A stretch of DNA of 64,000 bases. Source: Indibacter alkaliphilus LW1. Its GTDB lineage: Bacteria; Bacteroidota; Bacteroidia; Cytophagales; Cyclobacteriaceae. The stretch lies in contig NZ_ALWO02000011.1 of the NCBI RefSeq assembly GCF_000295935.2, positions 1 to 64,000 of the forward strand, read 5' to 3'. This document shows positions 27,601 to 36,071 of this stretch, piece by piece (within the stretch, counting starts at the first letter, position 1; each line of letters starts with the position of its first letter). The notes below the pieces were generated by a model, which was not told the origin of the DNA, ran no database searches, and worked only from the letters and a program-made list of their open reading frames with translations. The translations under genes were made by a program, and so were the position numbers.

Positions 27601-28265
27601 TTAGCCAATCCTCCTGCTTCCTTCAAACCGGAAATATCCAATTCAAAAGCAATGAAACTGTCATTCTTCCCACTTTCTACTCCTTGGATATTCAAATTTG
27701 AATCCATCAACCTTGCATCATTTGCACCAAAAACAAAGGCTGCTTGATCAGAGTTTTCCACTATCTGAATACCATAGTGGAATTTATAGACAGAAAAATA
27801 GTGAGAATAAAATACCAGGTCATTATCTCCCCCTCCTATCCACTTTGCGCCTGACCAAGCATCATAGGAATCATCAAAAAGCCCCGTGAAAAAATCACCC
27901 TCATGGACTGCTTCATAGCCTTCATTATCCCATACCCGAAGACGATATGTGTAATTACTATTGGGCTTCAATAAATTGCTGCCATTCAAGTTGATACCAA
28001 TAGCGGAAGAACTTGCTATCTTTCCTGAGTTCCAGACTTCGAAGCCTTTTTTATCATTTACTTGAATCGAGTAAGCCTCTTGTACAACTCCATTTCTTTC
28101 TTCTCCAGCCAACAATTGCCAGGAGAAACGCGGGTTAGGAGTATTTATAGTAATGCCATCTTTTGGCACGCTGTATTCTACTCTGACATTTTGAATCTTA
28201 AGCTGTGCAAAAACTTGTCCGTAACTCAGCATCAATGCCAAGAATAAAAGGTATATTTTTTTCAT
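24615..28265 (-). CDS. Alpha-L-rhamnosidase, GH78 (large form)
   Basis: 1216 residues. The signal peptide ends near AQLK (residue 21). Order: Bac_rhamnosid-type fibronectin-like N domain (about 22-140), an extra 250-residue segment (about 140-390) not present in the neighbour, an N-terminal beta-sandwich (about 395-560), the catalytic (alpha/alpha)6 barrel (about 700-1080) and a C-terminal beta domain. The catalytic motif PTDTPARNERMGWSGD keeps the general-acid Glu, Trp and Asp of the family; GATTIWERLNSF holds the general-base Glu (near 1050). It removes terminal L-rhamnose from plant or algal glycans outside the cytoplasm. Its last 13 codons lie in a palindrome. Second gene, 19 bases after the other GH78. 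Confidence 0.92.
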   Translation of the reverse strand: MKKIYLLFLALMLSYGQVFAQLKIQNVRVEYSVPKDGITINTPNPRFSWQLLAGEERNGVVQEAYSIQVNDKKGFEVWNSGKIASSSAIGINLNGSNLLKPNSNYTYRLRVWDNEGYEAVHEGDFFTGLFDDSYDAWSGAKWIGGGDNDLVFYSHYFSVYKFHYGIQIVENSDQAAFVFGANDARLMDSNLNIQGVESGKNDSFIAFELDISGLKEAGGLAKLHVYRVGYDLSDKRDEIFKSLEIPKSIINLGNMHERHDIFAESNFGVFTIYINGENPENRISPFDPNAPRFQQQGLNLNPIGAGNNFISFPMLGDIGFWLKAGQNANFFGVQIRNFRQPSNLLFFEKLNDSKSIFYGPGLSISGNKYQLSGGQNGTLILADPSRNASPMLRTVFRTENKKIENARLYITARGIYEVYANGYRVGNDYFNPGLTQYDKHHPYQVYSIDLEQDSENVIAAWLSEGWWSGNITYSGENWNYFGDRQSLLAKLVISYEDGSEQIVVSDPETWKIYHDGPIRYGSFFQGEVYDGGKELNGWTEKGFDDGDWKFSQEVPLEGTAFMDPNGNPQSAELIRGYDQMKFIYHQDPSPKIVKTLHAKSVEEVRPGVFVYDMGQNLVGFPKIQLKDARPGQKVTMRFAEVKYPNLPEHEGLEGMIMLENIRAALAQDIFIAKGGNEVIQPRFTFHGYRFLEITGIDNAIPIEDVQGLVVSSIDELTAHYETSNPLVNKLWENITWSMRGNFLSIPTDTPARNERMGWSGDINVFARTATYMADVNLFLKRHLLAMRDIQKPDGRFPDVAPVGGGFGGTLWGAAGIIVPWETYLQYGDEKVLSDHYSAMQRYVDFLEDKTSGEGILNEGPLGDWLSPENNKNDNTLLWTAYQIYCLEILEKVSEILGSESERGKYHSKWAERRAFFNKTYLNSDGKTIKSGMQTGVMLPLGESAAVHQSAKGQLVDTQGSYAIALDMGAVEEKYKERTLSNFLETIQRKNVDDLDQNRPEYSLMTGFIGTASIATALSEAGKHETVYRLLQQTSYPSWLYSVVNGATTIWERLNSFTIEDGFGGNNSMNSFNHYSFGAIGAWMINYSLGIQRDLSSPGFQKFVLQPKPDPDEVMTWAKGHYDSMYGRIESSWKIEEDSIIYEFSVPTNTEAILKLQASDITQVILSGKLLKEALGIKVLDQEEGIVKILLGSGRYQFKVEKGNRPVRVQKPDRSIF
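24622..24658. repeat. Perfect 14-bp-arm palindrome at the end of the GH78 gene (terminator or REP-like)
   Basis: Arms ATAGACCTGTCAGG (24622-24635) and CCTGACAGGTCTAT (24645-24658) with a 9-base loop. It lies inside the last codons of the minus-strand GH78 gene and 14 bases after the stop of the plus-strand VOC gene, followed there by TTTCCTTTTT, so it can serve as a terminator on the plus strand. The sequence looks like dispersed Bacteroidota hairpins; whether it is repeated in this genome is not testable here. Confidence 0.65.
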
Positions 28266-28284
28266 AGAAAGTGACAGATCTTAT

Positions 28285-30984
28285 TTACCGAGTGAAAGTA
28301 TATATCCCAGATCCTATTTCAACTTTGACATAACCATTTTCCTCACCCAGGATTTTTAGTGATTGACTGGATGAAATGGAATTGTTGTTTTCTTTGACGG
28401 TTGAGCTGCTTGTGGATGGGATATATACTGTTGCCCGTGTATTGACAGGCACTTGAACCTCTAGGCTGAATTGCCCATTGTCAAGCTTCCACTCTGAAAC
28501 AATCTTTCCATAATAGGTATCAAGAGCTCCCTTTGCATGGGTAAAACCTCCCCCAAGTAATGGCTTTACTACAAATTCTTTGTACCCGGGATGTTCAGGA
28601 TCAGTATCGATTCCAGCAAGATTTCTATACATCCAATCGCCGATAGCACCGTAAGCATAATGGTTGTAGGAGTTCATGCTTGGCACCTGCACATCACCGT
28701 TGGGTTTGATCCCATCCCATCTCTCCCAAATGGTGGTGGCTCCCATGGTGACCGGGTACAGCCAAGAAGGATATTTTTCTCTTAGCAAAAGTTCAAAGGC
28801 TAGGCCATCATACCCAAACCTGCTTAGCACATGATTGAGGTAGGGAGTACCCAAAAATCCAGTAGTCAAGTGCACCCCATAGGATCTGATGTTCTCCACC
28901 AACCTTTTTGCTGCATCTTCCCGCATACTTTCAGGCAACATATCAAAGTGCAAAGCCAATACATAGGCAGTCTGTGTGCTGGACACCAAGCGCCCATTAG
29001 GAGTGACATACTCTTTCAAAAAGGCATCTTTTACATTTTTCAATAATGCTTCGTAATTCTTTTGGTCAGCTTCTTTCCCCAATACCTTTGCCGTATGGAT
29101 CATGATCTGTACCGAATGGGCAAAAAAACATTGAGCAATCAGGTACTTATCTGTAACAGCAGCCCTTCCGTCATTGTCGTCATCCGGTCTGTAAAACAAC
29201 CAGTCTCCAAAGTGAAAACCGGTATTCCAAAGGTGATCTTTTGAATTACTTTCCATAAATCCCACCCAATTCACCATACTCTCATATTGTTCTTCCAATA
29301 TTCTTCTGTCGCCATATACCATGTACATGTCCCATGGAATGATTGTAGCAGCATCTGCCCAACCAGCAGAACCAGCCGCATCTTTCCCAAGCACATTCGG
29401 AATGACAAAAGGCACCGCACCATCCTCTCTCTGATCCAGTTCAAGATCTCTAAGCCATTTGGTGAAAAAGGAGTGCACATTGAAATTATAGGCTGCAGTT
29501 CTGGAAAATGCCTGAGCATCTCCCGTCCAGCCCAACCTTTCATCCCTTTGAGGGCAGTCAGTGGGCACATCCAGGAAATTACCCCTTTGCCCCCATTGGA
29601 TATTGTGCTGCAATTGGTTGATCAATTCGTGAGAACTGGCAAACTCGCCGGTCTTTTCCATATCGGAGTACAATGCCACAGCGGTAAAATCTTCAGGAAT
29701 GATATCTCCTTCAAAATCATCAATCCTGATATACCTAAAACCAAAAAATGTGAAATGTGGCTCGTAAGTCTGCTCGCCTTCTTTGAGGGTGTAAATCAAC
29801 TCTGCTTTTGCCGCCCGTAGATTTTCGGTGTAGAAATTCCCGTCTTTATCCAGGATTTCGGCATGCGTCATCCTGAATTTATCACCGGATTTCCCCTTCA
29901 CTTTGAATTGCACCCACCCTACCAGATTCTGTCCAAAGTCAAGCACTTTTTCTCCTTTGGGTGTTGTGATCATCTCTATCGGCTTGAAAGTCTCCTGCTT
30001 CCTTATAGGTTCATTGTAGGTAGCCACTAAGCTTTCATATCCGTAATCTTTAATTTGTACCGCTTTCCAATTTGTCTGGTTAAAACCTTCCTTGTTCCAA
30101 CCTGCCATTTCCATCCGGGCATCGTAAATTTCTCCATTGTAAATATCTGCACTAAGGATCGGCCCATAATTACACGTCCAGGAATCATCTGACAGTATCC
30201 TTTCCTTTGTCCCGTCAGCATACTCCAAAACCAGCTCCATCAAAAAGGATATTTCATCTCCATAATAGTTTTTCTGCCCTGAAAAACCTATGTAGCCCCT
30301 ATACCAGCCAGATCCCAACACGACTCCAAGCGCATTTTTGCTTTTGACTTTATCAGTCACGTCATAAACCTGATACTGTATCCGGTCTTGGTAGGCTGTC
30401 CAACCCGGGGTGAGATAGTCATCTCCGATTTTCTCACCATTAAGATACGCTTGATACAAACCTCTTGCTGTGATGTAAGCTGTTGCGGACTTGATTTTTT
30501 TAGTACTTGAAAATTCTTTCCTGAAATAGGGACTGGACCTATTTTCATCCTCCTCAAATCCCAAGCCCACCCAATCAGCCGACCAGTCTGCCGGATCAAA
30601 ATAACCAGTCCTAAAGCTTCCTGTTTTGCTCCAACCAGATGACTGCCCATGATTATCCCAAGTCCTTACCTGCCAGAAATAAGTTGTATTGGACTCAAGT
30701 GGAGAGCCTTCGTATTCAACTAAGACAGATTGGTCGGATTCTACTTTGCCGGAGGTCCATAACATTTGCCTGAAATTTTCACTTGTGGAAATCCTGATTT
30801 CATAAGCTTTCTGAAGGGTATTTCTTTTTTCCGATTCAAGATACCAGGTAAACCGGGGCACTTTGACATCCATTCCAATCGGATTAATCTGATTTTCGGT
30901 ACGCAACTGGACAACACTTAATTTTGCAAAAAGAGAAATACAGGGGACTAAAAAAATCGCCAAGGCAAGTAGAAATTTTTTCAT
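28285..30984 (-). CDS. Alpha-L-rhamnosidase, GH78
   Basis: 899 residues from the ATG at 30984; an ATG 13 codons earlier is rejected because a signal peptide (KKFLLALAIFLVPCISLFAK) starts at 30984. Family domains: N-terminal fibronectin-like (about 25-120), beta-sandwich with YITARGLYQAYLNGEKIG, the catalytic (alpha/alpha)6 barrel with PTDCPQRDERLGWTGD near 475-490 (acidic motif: Asp, general-acid Glu, Trp, Asp), and GATTIWERWDGI near 750 with the general-base Glu. It hydrolyses alpha-L-rhamnosyl ends. It is the first gene of the pair and 300 residues shorter than its neighbour, so the two probably act on different rhamnosides. No rhamnose catabolism genes are in the window. Confidence 0.94.
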   Translation of the reverse strand: MKKFLLALAIFLVPCISLFAKLSVVQLRTENQINPIGMDVKVPRFTWYLESEKRNTLQKAYEIRISTSENFRQMLWTSGKVESDQSVLVEYEGSPLESNTTYFWQVRTWDNHGQSSGWSKTGSFRTGYFDPADWSADWVGLGFEEDENRSSPYFRKEFSSTKKIKSATAYITARGLYQAYLNGEKIGDDYLTPGWTAYQDRIQYQVYDVTDKVKSKNALGVVLGSGWYRGYIGFSGQKNYYGDEISFLMELVLEYADGTKERILSDDSWTCNYGPILSADIYNGEIYDARMEMAGWNKEGFNQTNWKAVQIKDYGYESLVATYNEPIRKQETFKPIEMITTPKGEKVLDFGQNLVGWVQFKVKGKSGDKFRMTHAEILDKDGNFYTENLRAAKAELIYTLKEGEQTYEPHFTFFGFRYIRIDDFEGDIIPEDFTAVALYSDMEKTGEFASSHELINQLQHNIQWGQRGNFLDVPTDCPQRDERLGWTGDAQAFSRTAAYNFNVHSFFTKWLRDLELDQREDGAVPFVIPNVLGKDAAGSAGWADAATIIPWDMYMVYGDRRILEEQYESMVNWVGFMESNSKDHLWNTGFHFGDWLFYRPDDDNDGRAAVTDKYLIAQCFFAHSVQIMIHTAKVLGKEADQKNYEALLKNVKDAFLKEYVTPNGRLVSSTQTAYVLALHFDMLPESMREDAAKRLVENIRSYGVHLTTGFLGTPYLNHVLSRFGYDGLAFELLLREKYPSWLYPVTMGATTIWERWDGIKPNGDVQVPSMNSYNHYAYGAIGDWMYRNLAGIDTDPEHPGYKEFVVKPLLGGGFTHAKGALDTYYGKIVSEWKLDNGQFSLEVQVPVNTRATVYIPSTSSSTVKENNNSISSSQSLKILGEENGYVKVEIGSGIYTFTR

Positions 30985-31182
30985 AGTAATTGGGTCAATA
31001 TTTTTGAAATTTTCGATTTCCACTTACAATATACTCATTATGTACTATTGACACTATCCTGAAGTATCCTGTTAAGAGGTTGGAAGAGTTGGTACACCAA
31101 AGGATTTTCACCTTTACAATGAATTGTCTTTGTATTGGAAGACTCCAGACTTTACATTTAAGCCTCAGTTAAACAAACTCAC

Positions 31183-32436
31183 ATGACAAAAGCGAATAGT
31201 CTTATATTTTTACTGAATTTCATATTGACAAGCTTTGCTTGGGCTCAGGAAAGAAACCCCTATGTCATCTTGATTTCACTGGATGGCTACAGGCATGATT
31301 ATACTGAAAGGTTCAGACCCGAAAATATTTCCAGATTTATCCAAGGAGGTACTGCTGCGCATTCTTTGATTCCTTCATTTCCAAGCAAGACATTTCCAAA
31401 TCATTATAGCATAGCCACAGGAATGAAACCCGAAAATCATGGTTTGGTCAATAATGCATTTTACGAACCAGAGAAAGATCAAACCTATGTCATCAATGAT
31501 AGAAGTATTGTTGAGGATGGTTATTGGTATGGGGGAACTCCATTGTGGGTATTGGCAGAGCAAAATGATATCAAAGCGGCAAGCTATTTTTTTGTCGGAA
31601 CAGAGGCTCCAGTCCAAGGACTTCAACCTTCTTACTTTTATAATTATGATGGTAAGATTTCCAACTTAACAAGAATTTCCAAGGTATTTGAATGGCTTCA
31701 ATTGCCGGAAGAAGAAAGACCAAGGTTGATAACGTTGTATTTTTCTGACATGGATGATGTAGGTCATAGGTATGGGCCAAATAATAATGAGGAGTTAAAA
31801 AAGAAAATCACCAAACTTGACAGGGAGCTTGGGGCATTATTTGAGGGGTTAAAAAGTTTCGATGAAGAAATCAATATTTTTATAGTATCAGACCATGGAA
31901 TGACAAATGTTCCCCGGGAAAACCTTTTGAACCTTGATCATATCACTGAGAAAGTCAAAGCACGTGTGATCAACAATGGAGCACTGGCTCATCTATATCT
32001 GGATAACCCTTTGGAGATAGAAGAAATTTACCTCAAACTCAATGCAGTAGAGGGGCCTTTCAAAGTGGCAAAAATAAAGGATAAAGACTACTATCAGAAT
32101 ACAGAAACTTACGGCAATAGATTAGGTGATCTTTTGATTCTTCCTGATCTGGGCTTTTATTTGGCCACCTCTCAGGATATGGTAAAATACCAAAACCGGG
32201 CCGCAATGTTCAAAACAAATGAATTTGGAGAACATGGATACAGCCCGAAGTACAAGGATATGCACGGGATTTTTTATGCCAATGGTCCGGATATCAAAAA
32301 TTCACATAAAATACCTTCATTCGAGAACTTTCATGTATATCCTTTGATTTGTAAGATATTGGGGTTACCAATTCCTGATTCAATCGATGGAAAGCTTGAA
32401 ATCCTAGAACATATTTTGGAGAATGATACAAATTAG
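31183..32436 (+). CDS. Exported ectonucleotide pyrophosphatase/phosphodiesterase (NPP family)
   Basis: 417 residues, alkaline-phosphatase superfamily. The signal peptide ends at AWAQ (residue about 22). The metal-site Asp sits in VILISLDGYRHDY. PSKTFPNHYSIATGM has the nucleophile Thr. Further metal ligands are the DMDDVGHRYGP and SDHGM segments and a late His in GEHGYSP. NPPs cleave phosphodiester or pyrophosphate bonds of nucleotides and related molecules in the periplasm or at the surface. The stop lies inside the following truncated hemoglobin gene (14-base overlap), so the two are translationally linked; a shared task is not obvious. Confidence 0.93.
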   Translation: MTKANSLIFLLNFILTSFAWAQERNPYVILISLDGYRHDYTERFRPENISRFIQGGTAAHSLIPSFPSKTFPNHYSIATGMKPENHGLVNNAFYEPEKDQTYVINDRSIVEDGYWYGGTPLWVLAEQNDIKAASYFFVGTEAPVQGLQPSYFYNYDGKISNLTRISKVFEWLQLPEEERPRLITLYFSDMDDVGHRYGPNNNEELKKKITKLDRELGALFEGLKSFDEEINIFIVSDHGMTNVPRENLLNLDHITEKVKARVINNGALAHLYLDNPLEIEEIYLKLNAVEGPFKVAKIKDKDYYQNTETYGNRLGDLLILPDLGFYLATSQDMVKYQNRAAMFKTNEFGEHGYSPKYKDMHGIFYANGPDIKNSHKIPSFENFHVYPLICKILGLPIPDSIDGKLEILEHILENDTN

Positions 32437-32830
32437 AAAAGATATAGAATCACGGACTGATGTCAGCCATTTAGTGAGGAGCTTTTATGCCCAGGTCCGA
32501 AATCATGATAAACTGGGCCCTATTTTCAATGGAATTGTAGATGATTGGGAATCGCATTTGGAAAGACTCACAGACTTTTGGGAGATCGTAATCCTAAATT
32601 CGGGACCAGGGGCCGGGAAGTTCAGCCCAGTACCTGTTCACAAGGAGGTAGACAAAAACACCGGCAATAGTATCCAACAAGCTCATTTTGGCCATTGGCT
32701 TGAACTCTGGTTCAGCACATTGGATACTTATTTTATGGGAAAAAACGCAGATTTTGCAAAAGAACACGCCCGAAGAATGGCCCACATTCTATTTTTCAGG
32801 ATAATGGAAGGTAGAACTGCAAAACCTTAG
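32423..32830 (+). CDS. Group III truncated hemoglobin
   Basis: 135 residues, the size of a trHb3. Features: helix B FYAQVRNHDKLGPIF, helix E region HLERLTDFWEIVILN, the proximal His in QAHFGHWLELWF (about residue 90) and a C-terminal helix with AKEHARRMAHILFFRIM. Such cytosolic hemoglobins bind O2 or NO and are linked to nitrosative or redox stress or to electron transfer; the physiological role in Bacteroidota is not settled. The gene begins 14 bases before the NPP stop, in a different frame. Confidence 0.92.
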   Translation: MIQIRKDIESRTDVSHLVRSFYAQVRNHDKLGPIFNGIVDDWESHLERLTDFWEIVILNSGPGAGKFSPVPVHKEVDKNTGNSIQQAHFGHWLELWFSTLDTYFMGKNADFAKEHARRMAHILFFRIMEGRTAKP

Positions 32831-32841
32831 AAAAACCTCTG

Positions 32842-33456
32842 TCAAACCCCGATAAGTTTAAAATGATAGTCTAAATTTTCATTTTTCTGCAGACTGATTT
32901 CTTTCCTTAGGTGATAAACTGCTTCCAATAGACGGGCATTTTCCAATCCCCCAGCATCGACACCTTTGAAGCCAATTGTAGCAATAAGTCTGCTTACAAT
33001 CTTTTTTTCAGGAATATCCGGGCCGCAAAAATAAGTTTCTTTGACCAGCCCCATAGGATCTGTGAGTGGATAATCCAACCCCAGATTATTAAAGGCCTTA
33101 AATAGATACCCTTCATTCACTGCCAGTTTTAAGACATCAGTATTGCAAGGTGTATCGTCTGCGTAAATGGCATTTGTGCAGTCAATAATAATTTTCCCAG
33201 AAAGGTCGGCTTCAGCCAATTCTTCTGCCACCCCATATAGGTATTCATTTTCACAGCATATGAGTAAAAAAACAGACTCTTCAATTACTTCTTTGTAGGT
33301 ACTGACTTTTCCTGGAGACATTTTTAAGATTTTCCACTCAATCCCTTTGGCTTCAAAATCCTGCCTGACCCCAAAGTGAACTATATTCGCTCTTGAAGAC
33401 AGAATGTCGCCTAGGTAAAGCGCCAATCGGGTGCCGCCTATAATTCCTATTTCCAT
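32842..33456 (-). CDS. NAD(P)-binding protein, F420-dependent NADP reductase-like
   Basis: 204 residues from the ATG at 33456 (the ATG at 33465 would add MKF before the Rossmann strand). The N-terminus EIGIIGGTRLALYLGDILSS is a Rossmann dinucleotide loop, slightly altered from the usual GxGxxG. FKAFNNLGLDYP, FCGPDIPEKKIVSRLIATIGF and VDAGGLENARLLE are characteristic of the family that includes archaeal F420:NADP oxidoreductase. Many bacterial members use other cofactors; F420 is not expected in Bacteroidota, so NAD(P)H use is more likely. It is convergent with the hemoglobin gene. Substrate unknown. Confidence 0.8.
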   Translation of the reverse strand: MEIGIIGGTRLALYLGDILSSRANIVHFGVRQDFEAKGIEWKILKMSPGKVSTYKEVIEESVFLLICCENEYLYGVAEELAEADLSGKIIIDCTNAIYADDTPCNTDVLKLAVNEGYLFKAFNNLGLDYPLTDPMGLVKETYFCGPDIPEKKIVSRLIATIGFKGVDAGGLENARLLEAVYHLRKEISLQKNENLDYHFKLIGV

Positions 33457-33772
33457 AAATTTCAAGTTTAGAAGATTGGTAAATTGCCCCGGTTTGTGGT
33501 GCTGAGCTAAGGGGTGAGAAGCAATTTTTCCAAATTTTATCTCGGAATTTAATGGATAATTTTGACCAATGCAAAATTTTGTTTGTTAAGTTATTGTAAA
33601 CCAATTTTTTAAGGACAGGATACGGAAATCAGAGTTTCAAATAACAATGTATAATTCCTTAATCCTCAGTTATAACACTCAAAAAAATAAGAACCAAAGC
33701 TATTAACTAAAAAAAGGGGGGTACTGCCTTTCAAAATCATACAAGATATTGGTCACTCAAAGACCACTTTAA
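33457..33772. other. Intergenic region with no recognised feature
   Basis: 316 bases, AT-rich, between two minus-strand genes. I find no exact TAnnTTTG on either strand, no convincing open frame and no strong hairpin. Confidence 0.4.
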
Positions 33773-34552
33773 TTACTTACCAAGTAATTTTGCTAGGGGA
33801 TTTGTACGACGGTTTTTATAAGCATGGTAGATACTTGACAAAAACAGAATTCCTGCTAAGATCAAAGCTGAGTATGCTATGAGAGTTTCATTTTCCAATT
33901 GCCTGAAAAATATAGCCAAATAAGCCCATACACCAACCAATGCCGCTTCCCTCATATTTCTAGAATTAATCAATAAAAGATAAATTATTGTCGCAACGAT
34001 CAAGACCATGACAGTCCACATCACATGGTTTTCAAGAAAGTCCAACGTGTAAAACAAAACAGAGGTATTGACTACAGTGGCTACTACAACCCATCCAGTA
34101 TAAATGCAGATTGGCCACCAGACAAAAGCAATAATATCTAATGGCGCATCCCAGATTTCAAGTCTCAACCTGAACACCAAAACCATCAGGCAGCCCAAAA
34201 GAGCAAAAATAACCAATACGGAAGTGCCTATCATTTCAGAAGTCCAAACAACTATCCACATGCCATTGAAAATATTTGAAAGTCCAAACCAGACGGAAGC
34301 AGGTACCAGGGATTTATGGTTTTGCTTTTTGAAAAAAGATATCCATTGAAAAAGCAAAAAGCCAAAAAGCAACAAATAAATCACCCCCCAAATCGCAAAA
34401 GCATAACCTGCAGGAGTAATCAGAGTATCAAACTGATTACTGATTTCACCAACAGATTTTCTTTCGCCAACGCCCGAACCGTACAGATAATTTAAAAATA
34501 ACGTTAAACAGAATGTAAGCGAATTGAAAATCAACAGAGATATATTCTTCAT
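33773..34552 (-). CDS. TspO/MBR-related tryptophan-rich membrane protein
   Basis: 259 residues, five or more transmembrane segments. Typical of long 'tryptophan-rich sensory proteins' of Bacteroidota: PAGYAFAIWGVIYLLLFGF, a motif like the TspO first-helix region, followed by WFGLSNIFNGMWIVVW and FVWWPICIYTGWVVVATVVN. Longer than classic TspO (about 160), with added C-terminal helices. TspO proteins bind porphyrins and lipids and have been linked to stress control, but this subgroup is not characterised. It stands alone between opposite transcription units. Confidence is high for a membrane protein of this family and low for function. Confidence 0.82.
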   Translation of the reverse strand: MKNISLLIFNSLTFCLTLFLNYLYGSGVGERKSVGEISNQFDTLITPAGYAFAIWGVIYLLLFGFLLFQWISFFKKQNHKSLVPASVWFGLSNIFNGMWIVVWTSEMIGTSVLVIFALLGCLMVLVFRLRLEIWDAPLDIIAFVWWPICIYTGWVVVATVVNTSVLFYTLDFLENHVMWTVMVLIVATIIYLLLINSRNMREAALVGVWAYLAIFFRQLENETLIAYSALILAGILFLSSIYHAYKNRRTNPLAKLLGK

Positions 34553-34712
34553 AAGTGTTTCATTTTAGTGTATAAAGTGAATATATGCGGGATTTGTTTT
34601 AGGGTTTTGTAGTTCTAATTGAGTTAATTTCCAGTCTTTGAAAGTACATTTATCAGTAAATTCACTGTCATAACCTTACTTTTTCATTAAATTATTGAAA
34701 ATTTTTCACACC

Positions 34713-36047
34713 ATGAGACAACGAATTCAATATACCTATATCACATATCTCCTTTTATTCTTTGCGAGCCTTTCCGCTTGGGCACAAAATGAGGAAAAAA
34801 TCATATTCACAAATGTAAGATTATTGGATTTGAACTCAGGATCTTTGACCAGCCCAAGAAATGTCTTGATCGAAGAAGGAAAGATAAAAAACATCTTTTC
34901 TGGAACAGAAAATCCAGGAGAAGCAAAGATAATTGATGGGTCAGGAAGGACACTGATGCCTGGACTCATTGATGTGCATGTCCATATGGCATTTGGAGCA
35001 CTGACCATGCGGGAAATGATGTCGCCCATGCTTTCTGAGGGAGTGATCATGGAGAAGGTAGGTGGTAATGCGGAAAGGATGCTGATGCGAGGCTTTACCT
35101 CTGTAAGGGATGCGGGCGGTCCTATCTTTCCTTTGAAAATGGGGATAGATGCAGGCAAACTTACAGGCCCAAGAATTTGGCCATCGGGAGCTACGATTTC
35201 GCAGACAGCCGGACATGGAGACTTCAGAACACCTGACGAAAAGTCTAGAAGGTTCTTCGGTGAGCCTTCAAGAGCAGAGCGTTTCAATGCTACTTTTATT
35301 GCAGATGGACGAGATGAAGTTTTGACTGCCACAAGAGAAAACTTGCGCTTTGGTGCCAGTCAGATCAAGTTGATGGCAGGAGGAGGCACTTCCTCTGCTT
35401 ATGACCCTGTGGATGTGACCCAATATACTTTTGATGAAATGCGGGCTGCTGTCGAAGCGGCGGAGGATTGGGGTACCTATGTAATGGTGCATGCCTATAC
35501 TCCTAGAGCCGTGCAGAGAGCTATCAAGGCAGGTGTCAAATGCGTGGAACATGGGCAGATGCTGGATCAGAAGACTTTGAGATTGATGAAGAGAAAAGGG
35601 GTGTGGTTGAGTACACAAAACCTTGTGGAGAGCACTCCTGATATGGATCCACAAAGAGTCGAAAAACGTAAGCCTGTGATTGAGGGCCAAGCGCAACTTT
35701 GGCCTATGGCCAAAAAGATGAAGTTGAAGATCGCTTGGGGGACAGATTTTTTGTTCGAACCAGAGCTGAACGAACAGCAGAATTCCTATATCCTACGCCT
35801 TCAGCAGTGGTTTAGTAATGCTGAAATTCTCAAGATGGTCACAGCGGACAATGCTGAGTTGCTACAGCTTTCGGGGCTAAGAAGTCCCTATCCTGGCAGA
35901 TTGGGCGTGGTGGAAGAAGGAGCCTTGGCAGATTTGATTTTAGTGGATGGTAACCCTTTGGCTGACCTTTCATTGATTGCCAATCCTGCCGAAAAGTTTG
36001 TGGTAATTATGAAGGATGGGAAGATTTATAAAAATTTGGTGGAGTAA
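34713..36047 (+). CDS. Exported metal-dependent amidohydrolase
   Basis: 444 residues from the ATG at 34713; an in-frame TTG at 34695 is rejected because the signal peptide (YITYLLLFFASLSAWAQ) follows the ATG. Amidohydrolase superfamily: metal ligands HVHM (motif LMPGLIDVHVHMAF), a His in MVHAYTP, His in CVEHGQML and Asp in IAWGTDFLFEPE, all intact. The C-terminal composite domain has GVVEEGALADLILVDGNPL. It belongs to the imidazolonepropionase-like or prolidase-like branch of secreted amidohydrolases in Cytophagales; substrate (a cyclic amide, dipeptide or similar) is unknown. Confidence 0.93.
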   Translation: MRQRIQYTYITYLLLFFASLSAWAQNEEKIIFTNVRLLDLNSGSLTSPRNVLIEEGKIKNIFSGTENPGEAKIIDGSGRTLMPGLIDVHVHMAFGALTMREMMSPMLSEGVIMEKVGGNAERMLMRGFTSVRDAGGPIFPLKMGIDAGKLTGPRIWPSGATISQTAGHGDFRTPDEKSRRFFGEPSRAERFNATFIADGRDEVLTATRENLRFGASQIKLMAGGGTSSAYDPVDVTQYTFDEMRAAVEAAEDWGTYVMVHAYTPRAVQRAIKAGVKCVEHGQMLDQKTLRLMKRKGVWLSTQNLVESTPDMDPQRVEKRKPVIEGQAQLWPMAKKMKLKIAWGTDFLFEPELNEQQNSYILRLQQWFSNAEILKMVTADNAELLQLSGLRSPYPGRLGVVEEGALADLILVDGNPLADLSLIANPAEKFVVIMKDGKIYKNLVE

Positions 36048-36071
36048 GCGGCTCGTATATCCCCTTCAGTG

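Noticed and set aside
24615-28265. Inactive GH78 because PARNER replaces PQRDER
   Set aside because: The changed position is not the general acid; the Glu, Trp and Asp of the motif and the later IWER Glu are kept.
13138-30984. One polysaccharide utilisation locus joining SusCD and GH78
   Set aside because: The SusCD operon and the GH78 pair are over 6 kb apart, with lpxB, que genes and independent promoters and terminators in between.
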